Below, piece after piece: positions 54,237-64,000 of a DNA stretch of 64,000 bases (positions within the stretch are counted from its first letter, which is position 1; each line of letters opens with the position of its first letter). A model generated the notes under the pieces. It worked only from the letters and a program-made list of their open reading frames with translations, ran no database searches and was not told the origin of the DNA. Source of the DNA: Sipunculus nudus (lineage: Eukaryota; Annelida; Sipuncula; Golfingiida; Sipunculidae); NCBI GenBank assembly GCA_026874595.1, contig CM049307.1, forward strand, positions 21,185,079-21,249,078, written 5' to 3'. A program made the position numbers and the translations under genes.

Positions 54237-57200
54237 GTAAGTAAACATGTATTTTTTAATAAAAGAAAGGCGGCGCAAAACATTTAAACATTATTTAAAA
54301 GCTACTGATTTTTTTATTCGATCTAAAAACAAGTCAGTGACCTCTACTGGTGATAATGATTATTACCGGGTAAAAGGGTAAGATCATATCAAAATTATAC
54401 ATATCAACTAGAAATATGCAATCTCAGGCATGCAGTCCTCCGCCATGTGGCTGTCCTTACTGTGGGATACCCGCAACCTGTGTTCCATCCACTTATTGAC
54501 CCCATATTCCCAGGTCTATTGTCATAGTAATTCCCCAACAAGTGTTTGCATTCAATTGAAAAACTTCACGTTACTTTTTTTAACATTTCATTAATGTTTA
54601 TTCAAATAAGTCCCTTCGATTTTTTGGACTGTGTGGTTTCTGAATATGAAAATAAGTATTTAATGAAGAAAAAAATGTTTCCAAATGTTACTGTAAGCAC
54701 TTACCAAACAAAACACGCCATACAGAAAGTCGGACCTGTTCGGATGGCCTGTCTGGGAGACGCCGGTCACAGATGCGGTGTTAAGTCCGAATGAGATTAA
54801 CCAATGCAGCAGGGTGTGTGGCCTAATAGGCCTGAATTACGGGAAACCTCAGCTGCCTGTGTGCTATATAAATAATAAATATGCTCAGAGTTGTACCAGA
54901 GGCAATTTGAATGATTACTTACTAATCCACAATTTCCAATGCAAATAATTGTCGCCAGTAAAATTTAAAAAATTAAGGACGCAAATGTATATTGTTTTCA
55001 GAATAAGCTGCACCATTTAAGCGTAAAAAGTATGGACTGATTTTCGATTATGTATTTACGAGCAAAATTCAGGTAACTCATTTTTATCTCTTAATAACCG
55101 TACATTTGGAGAATATTTGGCAGTAAAATAATACGCTCCCTTGTGTGAATTCTAAGGCATTTAAAATGAAATATAATTAAACAGATAAAATTGCATTACA
55201 TGGCCCTGCCTTGACTGAACGCATACACACACACGGACGGGAATGAACGCATACCCTCATGGCGGAGGCAATGACTGGTGGATAGAGATGTTGAGAAGGA
55301 AGCTTTGACTGTATAAACATGAAAGGTACTGCTACATGTGGTCTTTTGCTGGCGGTGCAATCACAATCTTAAAAGCGAGATTACCTGATAACGATAAGAA
55401 CAAAGGTTATCGTATATTTTAGTATGAAATAAGATAACCGCAACGTATCACCTACAGTTACCTCTATCTTAAATAACACATCGAGTTTCGTATTTCCTCC
55501 TGTAAATCATCGTTTTTCACCCTTTTCCTGACATAATCGCAGCTGAGTTTGTTCTCGGTTAGTCTTCTTTCCAAAGCTAGCATCTGGGTCTCCCAAGACA
55601 TTAATCAAATTTTAAATCAATAATGTAGTTCAGACGGAGAAATTCCCGGTAATTGAACTGATTAGCAAGAACATTAATTCACCAGAGGTTTGCAGTTATT
55701 TGTGTTAATCTTAATTTAAGTAATTATTTAACAGTTGCCGCCTTACGCGAATTCATTTAAGAGGGATTTTAGATCGCGCAATTATGGGCAAGATTTTATT
55801 CAGACCTCTGATTTTATACGTAATCAATTCATCAGTGAAAACAGAAAATATGTTTTGTGACCGACGTAAATATGTTAACAACTTAACCTCTGATCGTTAC
55901 CAACTTGAAATCATCGGTTTATTATTCTTCTTTATTCATTCGACATGAGGACGTGTCCGTTAAAGACATTTCTGACAAGACCTTAATTACTCGTATGTTG
56001 CATTTGTATCGTACTTACTTAGCATACCAAGCCGGAAATGCGTGTGAGACGGTTTCTTGGTATTCGAGGCAGCTGAAGTCTTGAATTGGTCTCATTTTCC
56101 ATATGAATAAAAGAATGGTGATGCAGACGATGCATTTAACAATTTATTTTTCCAGGGCACCGGGAAGTCCCTTGGAATTTGTAAATAAAGAAGGTCATCA
56201 ACAGAAGTATTTTCTAGCATTGTAGTACTATAAATGTAACTTCGCTTATCAGCACTACACATTTGTTTCCGCATTCCTCATTTGCATGGAAGTACATGTA
56301 GATTTCACTAAACTCTCTCCCTTTATATCATATCCAGTGCTTTGAAGCCTCGTGCAGACTTAACTTGGTTCTAGTATTTTCCCCCCGCCAGTTCACTCCT
56401 TGTTTTCAAGAAGCGGTTCCGGGGGCGCCCTTTTTTAGCCGCTGCAACCTTTTTTAAGAGTTCGGACCATTTCTTGACGCCTGGACCCCTCCTTTTACGG
56501 ATCTGGGGACATTTTTTTATGTTTTTATGCCATTTGTCCTTCTTGGTCGGGCCCCTCCTTTTCCTAATTCCTGGAATTCCTGCATATATAATATGTATCC
56601 CTGCTACCAGTATCATTGGTTTTAACTGGAGAAACGGTTATTCTTAACACACAGCAATTACCATAAACGGGGCAGATTGTTTCAGTCCTGAACTCACTTG
56701 AGATTATATCAACAATTTACATTTGTTATTTACAACTCAAATTACTTATATAACTTACTCTTTATATCATACAAAACGAGATTTATTTATAAAAGTGTGT
56801 TACTATGGGTTTTGGTGACTGAAGTGAGTTTGGTTCAGTTTCACGAGACCAGGAATTACATGCGTGATCCGGATATTGTTTTGAAAATCTCCAAATTACA
56901 GAAAAAAATATCAAAATCTGCATTGTTTTCTGTAAATATGTGCATTGTATAATTATATGTAGTTGTGAAGTCGGTAAAAGTCGGGTATTAAGCACCAGCA
57001 TCGTACTCTGGCTGATGTATCAACGAAGATCTCTGTTTACATTTATGCCCTCGTAAAAGGAGTCAAAATATGCTGCTCATCATTGCTTGATGTATCCGCT
57101 GGCATTCAGTTACTCTTTACTCTGGAGAGGTCTATTAAATCGTTTCTGAAGGTTACAGGCATATAACGCTGTTAGGAGAGATAAGAAACCTGTATTTATC

Positions 57201-60200
57201 TCTGTCAGACACGTCAGGCCCGTTGTTGCGATGTTTTAAGGTGAATTCCCCTGACCGTAAAGCTTCAAGACGCGTAATTCGCTTCCTCCCTTCCCGTCAT
57301 TCATAATTCACGAACACGCAACCGTAAAGTCAATGCCACGGACTACCACAGTACATCTCACGCTGTCATGTTAACTCGTTCGAAATATCAAATGGAAAAC
57401 TGCGATCTAAATTTAGGTTCATTTACTCAAACTGTCCCTCTTGACTGAGTATTCTACAGAAATGAGTCCTTGGTTTGTTATTTACTGGGTATAAAAGCGT
57501 GTTACTGTGATTGTTTTGTCTATGTCTGTTTATTTAATTGAACGGAACAAAGGCAAACAGATGCATAAATGCCTTTTAAACTTCGTATTTTGTTCATATA
57601 GCATCCTCAATCCATATCAAAATTATGTTCTAGGGGTTTCAGGGTAATAATTTGTTAAAAGTATATAATAATGAAAAAAGAGTCACGTTGTGAATTAGGA
57701 GTTTTCTCTAAACATGCCCACTCGATAAAACTCAACCATTACAGAAAATGCTGCATTTTATTATGTAGCGTCGATAAAGTTCACTTATGCTCTACCGTGC
57801 CATATCCATCAACTCCTTCTCACCTGTATTCACAAACCATTAAATCTATGGCTGATTTAAATGAGCCGTATATAAGGAGATGTCATCACAAAACTTAACT
57901 TCTTTTGGTTTAACATTGTTTTGGAAAGCCAGGTTCGAGCATTTTAAGTCTTTTGTAGTAGTTTTTTTCAAAGCAAAAATTAAAAAAAAATACAGTAAAG
58001 CCCGGAGGGCTTCCGTTCTACCTTGTTGTCCGTAATCTTTGAATAATACATTGTTCCAACCGAAGCTAAGAGGCATCGACACCGGCGATAGAGGAAGGAG
58101 GGGTAATAAATACTTAATGTGTTAAAAATCTGATATTGAATGAAATTTTCGGAGAAGCGAGGCTTTCTCGAATCGAACATGCCCTAGGCATATCGTGGAC
58201 AAGGGTAGGATCTAGTGGAGATGACAGGTCGTGCGATGAGCACAACCGGTCTTTCCGGGAGAGTGAGTGGCGGACCGGTGTGTTTATACCAGGGTAGGCT
58301 GACCAAGGGTAATATTGATATGAAGGTGCCAAACTAGTACCCCCAAAAGAAGAGCCCCTGTGTTTGAAGAACCTCTGTGTAAGATAAGTTAAGGTTACGC
58401 AAAAAAATGAGGGCGTTTATCTCCACTAAAAACTCTCTAAACAAAAAAATCCTGTCAGACCCTGTGTTTTCATATTTTAGGGCAGCTTTTTATGTAGCTT
58501 TATAAAATAGCCAAAGACAGAAAAGCGTGTTTTTGCGGTTTTCAATACATAAAAATCGATGTCCCTGGTCACTGTGTCCAGTAACTCCAGTTTATCCTGC
58601 GTTGGAGTATGTGAGCGGAGCCATCGTGCCCAGAGGGTGATGACAGGATCAACGCTATGCCGTGCCGGTCAAGTAGTCCTTAATACCAAGTATACACATT
58701 GTGACAACTGATACTACATCACATAGTTCTCGACAATTACTGACCCAACAAAATATGCATTATAGCTGACACATGTGAAAACTGAACAGTAAACATAATA
58801 CAGACTATTAACTGAATAAAACGAGTTCACTTAAAAACAGACTCATAAAATGCCACATGTAATAATAACCATTAGAACATAAAATTAGAGGTAGCAAACA
58901 ATTTTGATTTTAAGATGAATTTGCATTGTGGGATATTTATTTCAGTTCAAATATATATTACAAGATTAACCTATTCTAATGATTAACTGCTTTTCAGTAA
59001 ATTCCGGGGAAGATGGGTTCTGTATGGTGCCTACTTCGAAAATGATCCACTGGAGCATATATTTCCTTGAAACTGTTGTTTCATCGTCTGAAGTCCGTTC
59101 CTATACTTTCGTCCATCTCTTTTTTTGCGATGAAGAATCCAATTAGTTTGAAAGCAAAACGTAGTAGAAAATAGCAAAATAAAATGTGCAGAATATTAAC
59201 TTTTGTCTTTTTAATATACGACGCAGTCTGTCATGAAATCCCTCGAGAAGACGGAAACAGACCTTTTCCACGAGCATAACGACCGTTTGTAGGGTTCTGG
59301 TCAATTTGGCCAGCATCACAGATTTTGTAAAAATCAAATACAAACCAGAATATCCGAGGAGAACCTTACCGGAGCAGATATAGTACTATTACTAAGAAAA
59401 ATCTCGGATACAACAAAATAAATCCTTTTGTCCAAATAAAGAACACAAACATTCAATGTCAATTGTGGCCGACAATTTGTCACAATTGTGATAGAAAAGG
59501 TCTAGTGAAGTAATCCCGCCTGTCTGTTGGAGTGATGTTCTATTGACGTCAAAGTAACCACGCTCATTATGGCGTCATTCATTCTTCTAACTCCGTTGTA
59601 AATCGGGACCAAGCTTAGGTTGTACACGTCCCAAAACAAATAAGTGCTTTCTAATATTTTGTTTTCATCCTTTTGCAAGAACATCACAATTTTCATCCAT
59701 TATTACGCGTTCTCACAGTATCTGAACACTAGAGGGCAAATAAAAACTGAAATGAGTTAAAGTGCTTCAAAATTGAGTCGAAAGAGCATGTTATCTACAT
59801 GGATTACCTGTTGCATTCAGTAACAAGTGCAGGTGAATGAATGGAGAAAATGGATAGTTTAAGGTGCTATTTTGTGGATCGTGTGATTCCGACTGAGGAC
59901 AGACACGATGGTTAACACGGAGGCGGGGTTCTATAGTAATAAGACTGAGATTATTTGACCGAGAGTTGTGGCCCGCGGAGGCCCCGGCTGTTCATACAGC
60001 CAAATAATCTGTCAATATTATTTCTGAAACTGATCTGGTGAGGCCTCATGGGAAGAACGAGGGAGGTGATATGCAAGGGCCGCATGTATCAACAAGAAAT
60101 ACAAAAGCCGTCTCCTTTGAAATCCCAGAGGAACCGCTAGAAGTCGATACGGAGCTAGTCTACGACCAAGAGGCATGTTTATTTTGTTTAAATACAATTT

Positions 60201-61683
60201 ATGTAAAGGTGTACGGTTTATAAGATAAAGCCCTCTCGAGACATATACACAATAACAAGTCTATCCTTCGCACGACTTATAAACAGTTTCCTCTGTAGGC
60301 TCCCACCGTCAGGGTATGAATACTTTATCAGTCAACATATGCAATGCAGTGCACTGAATAGAAATGTACAGCTGTATTGAAGAAACCGCTTGTTAAATAT
60401 CCCCCACAACTATATAAACTACTTACTTAATCCAGTACCCGATATGGATGTTTTAACTGAAACACATGGGATTCGTGACTAATGCGAATACGCGTGACAA
60501 ACAGGTCAAGTTCGGGTTAATCGTTGTTAGCAGTCTCCGAGTCAAAGGCAGCAACAATTCTTCTGTTACAGTCCGCAGGGGCCGCATATATCATTTAGTA
60601 AACAGAATGGCGCCCATGAACGGTTGTCATCTGCCTGCTTCATGAGATGAGAATAATGGCCGGAACAGTCCTGGAAACATTATTAAAATATAAAACAATC
60701 TGTGCTATAAAATCATCACTCTCTCCTAAAACTGCCGCATAAAAAAAAAGAAAAATCTTCGTTTTCCCCTGATTTATATAGTTTTTTTTTATTAATATAT
60801 ATTATCTGTATGGTTAACAGAACATCATGATCCCATTGCCATAGCTTGCAGTGCGTTTTATGTATAGATCTCAAAGTTATTCGCTAAAATGCATGGATAA
60901 AATATTTGAAAACGAAAACAAGTTGATTTTAATTCAACATTGTATGATGATACTCAGTAGATAAACCAAGATTTAAATGAAATAAATGAAAAAGCAGCAG
61001 ATATTTTTAAGATTATTAATTATTTACACATAATTTAGTTATTAAATGAAAAATCTGTCATTCCTTACGTACATTTACACACACACACAATCTGATACGA
61101 TTTAATCTTGCCTTTTCTCTGTTCACATTCCACACACGTCTTAATCCGTGTGACTTCATTTTGGTGAGTGATAAATTCATCTCCGGGTAGTCAGTTTTTA
61201 TTAGTCATTGTGTAGTTATACAGATGCACAGAAAACTAAGAGTATAATGTACCCATTACGAAGATGAGATTATTACCTGATACAGACGTTTGTTGTCACG
61301 TGGTCTCTGTATCAGCTCTGGGTCAAGTATGTTAGTCCGCCCTGGAGTTAAAAACTGAGATCCTGGTCTCTGCAGCGTATATTATTGAGCATCTATGTGA
61401 TGATTACAGCATTTCTAAATAACTGGAAATTGATGGACGCACAAAATGTAATTTTATGAACTTTGTTATTAACCGAATATTTGATATTGACAAGTAACAT
61501 TTACTTTTTATACGGTAAAATCAAGTAAAAAAAAGAGCGGGATGAAAAATATACAATTCAACTTGCGGTACCTTTTCATACCTAAAGATATAACACGAAT
61601 TACGTCGCCTGGCGTCATTTTGCATCTAAGTCTTGCTTGGTGACTCAGACAGACCAGTATACGATCGTCGAATTCTTTGTGTG

Positions 61684-61731
<48 letters not shown>
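61684..61731. repeat. (TA)n microsatellite
   Basis: TA alternation with one AAA interruption near the left end. Confidence 0.95.
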
Positions 61732-61735
<4 letters not shown>

Positions 61736-62219
61736 AGAGTCTAAATGCATTTTGGCTTTATTGAAAGTTCCCATGGGCTGAACATAACATGCCATTCGAA
61801 AGAGTGTCTGTATTACACCCGACAGTGTTGTATGTTGGCCACATTTGCTGTCTGACTGTGGGATAGTCTCGACTGACAAGCATACCATAAGATTAAACAG
61901 ATGTCGGTACTGATGCTGGTGCTTTTAGGCTGCCAGCCATTGTCCCTTTATAAAATGTAGGCTTCAGGCTTGGATAGTTGATCAAAGAAAACACATCGCC
62001 TTTCTCGCCACCCTGACGAAACAAAGCACGGGCACAAATCAAATCCCAATGCTTACAGTAGTCCCTTTGTAACCAGTCGCAGTTCCTTTCCGTTAGGTAC
62101 TAGCTCTGAAACACATGCAAAACTGACCATTAAAGCCTTCATGTTCAGCTACTTTATTGTTTGGGCGGGTTTCCCGTTCATGCCCACTTTTGTCAGGTAT
62201 ATGTCATACAACATGAGAG

Positions 62220-62354
62220 CAGGGGCGGATCCGGGGGGGGGGGGGGGGGGGGGGTCAACCCCTCTCAACCAAAGACCCTTTTTTGGTGTCGAGACAATTT
62301 TTTATGCATAACCCGTTGACCCCTCCCTGCAAAAAAATCCTTGATCCGCGCCTG
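62220..62354. mobile_element. Small inverted-repeat element, hAT-like ends, with G22 run
   Basis: The left end CAGGGGCGGATC and the inverted right end (CAGGCGCGGATC) match at 11 of 12 bases. Each end abuts GAGAG (62215-62219 and 62355-62359), a 5-bp target duplication. CAGGG-type ends are typical of hAT elements, although classic hAT duplications are 8 bp. A 22-base G run follows the left end. No coding capacity. Confidence 0.7.
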
Positions 62355-62547
62355 GAGAGCCTGGGTAAATGGTGATAACATGCAACATGAATATGACAGA
62401 AATATTTGTTGGAGAAGAAAATATGATAAAATATATATCGCCAAACTACGGTGGCTGATTTAGGACATAAAAAAAAATATTTATCTCGTGATCTCGAGAT
62501 AACATCTCGAAATCTCGACATAGAATTTCGCCAAAAAAAAAAAAAAA

Positions 62548-62730
62548 ATGTTAGGAAGCAAAAAAAAAATTTTTAGGAAGCAAAAAAAAAATTTTAGGAA
62601 GCAAAAAAAACTTAGGAAGCATAAAATAAAATTTTATGAAGCAAAGAAAAAAAAATTTAGGAAGCAAAAAAAAAATGTTAGGAGGCAAACAAAAAAAATT
62701 AGGAAGCAAAAAAAAAATTAGGAAGAAACC
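62548..62730. repeat. A-rich tandem array, unit about 20 bp
   Basis: About nine units of the type TTAGGAAGC plus 8-11 A, with small changes in individual copies. It is preceded by ATCTCGAGATAACATCTCG-type sequence at about 62485-62520. The minus-strand frame rich in Phe/Leu/Pro is an artefact. Confidence 0.9.
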
Positions 62731-63386
62731 CCAGCTGGGAATGGGTCTTATAACGCCACTTTGACTTATAAACATTTTATCTACAGGCTACTTGTATACA
62801 AGGCACTTGAGCAAGTGTTAACATACAGATAAAAACATGTAACCGAGTTATTGAAAGATCACTAGTTGATATTCGTTAGAGCATGTGAAGCAGTGCAGTA
62901 ATTGTCATTTACAGAAATCTGTAATCTCTGAATTGAAGCCAGATGTTTCTGCCGGACGTCTTTCTATTACGATCGGTGGCAATTTTTGCACCCCCCCCAC
63001 CCCCACCCATGTTATAAAAAACGTGGATATAGACAAAGACACCGCCTTTACACATGGCATTGGCTCATTTTTATGAAAGGTTAATAGATTATGTTTACCT
63101 AGATTATGTTTATGATTACTTTCACTTCTTTAATATGTATATGCAGAGTTAGCCTGTATTACAAAGATTCTATAAATATGGCAGGTGAATAGCGACTTTA
63201 AGACCAAAGCAGAGCAATTTGCTGAAGAAAAATCATGATGAGAGATGATCGAAATTTTAAACCGTTTATTTATGAATATAAAACATTTATGAAGATAGGT
63301 TAATTAAATTAATCTGAGCTATAGTAAGAGCTATAGTGGATCAAGACTTGGGCTTTAGGGGCTGAAGCAACGCCCCTCCCCGACCT

Positions 63387-63399
63387 CCCCCCCCCCCCC
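63387..63399. repeat. Poly(C) run
   Basis: Thirteen C in a GC-rich patch (GGGGCTGAAGCAACGCCCCT); a similar C-run lies at about 62990-63000. Likely ends of decayed transposons. Confidence 0.7.
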
Positions 63400-63947
63400 A
63401 GCGTACCTACCCGAAAACACAGTAATCAGTTTTAGCATATTTTAATTTATGATGGTCTAATACATGTTCCATAAAACAACACACCATTTCGATAAAACAA
63501 AAGCTGAAAGAAATTGTACAAAAAGCGTCTTTCTATAAGAAGCTCATATTTGTTTGTATTCTTAAAATAATAAGCTACCCACAATGCATGCATGCAGACC
63601 TAAACATTTCTATTTGAGTGATTTAACAGACATGGCTCCCAATCCGCCGTTCAGGTAGAATGTTGCAGATTCTTTAGGCTTTGACATCTTCCTTACGGAT
63701 ATGTATAATTAAATATTGAATTTATATTGAACTTTTCTTCAACTCGCCTTATCTCAGGGGATATACAAACTTGATTGATTTTAAATTAATTTTATTGTAT
63801 TACCGTTCAGTAAAACACAGTATACATGGTCTTTGTTTTATAATCGCAATAGTAAGCACTCTTAACGTATACTGTCCCTTTATTAATGTTGCTTTGCTTT
63901 ATGTCAATTCAGCTTCGAATGGTTCGTACAAGTGTGACATTTTATCT

Positions 63948-64000
63948 GGAGATCTCGAAAGATATTTTTTTTTTTTGCTTCCTAAAAATTTTTTATTAAA
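63948..64000 (-). repeat. Inverted partial copy of the AGGAAGC array
   Basis: Read on the minus strand, AATTTTTAGGAAGC plus 12 A reproduces the unit at 62548-62730, next to a GAGATCTCC/CTCGAAAG stretch like the one flanking that array. It runs off the window end. Confidence 0.75.

Larger units (their letters stand above)
54237..64000 (+). other. Intron 2 of the receptor gene, incomplete
   Basis: Starts with GTAAGT. The next exon in this family is normally short (about 45 bp) and encodes a W-x-D-x-x-L-x-W segment; plus-strand TGG codons downstream were scanned and none fits, so it probably lies beyond the window. The stretch holds TAATTA-type sites (55540-55860), microsatellites, a small hAT-like element and an A-rich array. 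ORFs at 56371-56616 (minus, Lys/Arg-rich) and 60008-60220 (plus) have peptide-like composition but no splice sites or known motif. Confidence 0.75.

Noticed and set aside
53709-54287. A 192-codon ORF running from the CT tract through the receptor exon
   Set aside because: Only 54043-54236 is coding. The Ser/Leu-rich lead-in is translated microsatellite and the end reads past the GTAAGT donor.
62551-62775. A 74-codon Phe/Leu/Pro-rich minus-strand ORF resembling a membrane peptide
   Set aside because: It is the translated A-rich tandem array.
54237-64000. Exon 3 of the receptor (W-x-D-x-x-L-x-W segment)
   Set aside because: All plus-strand TGG contexts that were examined lacked the motif or an acceptor; the exon is probably outside the window.

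Overview
The window is a piece of an intron-rich, AT-rich animal nuclear genome. The microsatellites, tRNA-derived short interspersed elements (SINEs), small inverted-repeat transposons, vertebrate-type GT-AG splice sites and kilobases without long ORFs all point to a metazoan. The repeat styles suggest a lophotrochozoan, most likely a mollusc, but that is inference from general look and not from a species-specific marker. No bacterial, viral, CRISPR or operon-like content was seen.

One gene can be supported: the 5' part of a plus-strand nicotinic acetylcholine receptor (Cys-loop ligand-gated channel) subunit gene. Exon 1 (coding 10874-10988) gives a signal peptide and ends at GT in phase 1. 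Exon 2 (54043-54236) starts after a good AG, also in phase 1, and encodes the N-terminal helix and first strands of the ligand-binding domain, including the family motif DEKNQVLTTNVW. The two exons join in frame to give residues 1-103. Intron 1 is therefore about 43 kb and fills most of the window. Intron 2 begins at 54237; the usual short exon 3 was not found, so it probably lies beyond position 64000.

Layout: 1-300 is the edge of a 30-bp minisatellite. 301-10826 is upstream flank with no gene recognised. 10827-10988 holds the 5' leader and exon 1. 10989-54042 is intron 1, which contains a pair of tRNA-like elements with short inverted ends (13.4-13.8 kb), further SINEs (16.6, 38.4, 50.0, perhaps 51.5 kb), several microsatellites, a 669-bp palindromic transposon (43.5-44.2 kb), a dimeric 41-bp tandem array (44.5-44.8 kb), diverged tandem duplications (42.9 and 47.0 kb), a small inverted-repeat element (53.4 kb) and a 230-nt CT tract just upstream of exon 2. 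54237-64000 is the start of intron 2, with a small hAT-like element and an A-rich tandem array that recurs inverted at the window end.

I did not find a new multi-gene system. The most useful points are the split receptor gene with its very long first intron, the tRNA-like units bounded by short inverted repeats, the large GTCGCC-rich palindrome, the 82-bp higher-order tandem array, and several clean hairpins in intron 1.
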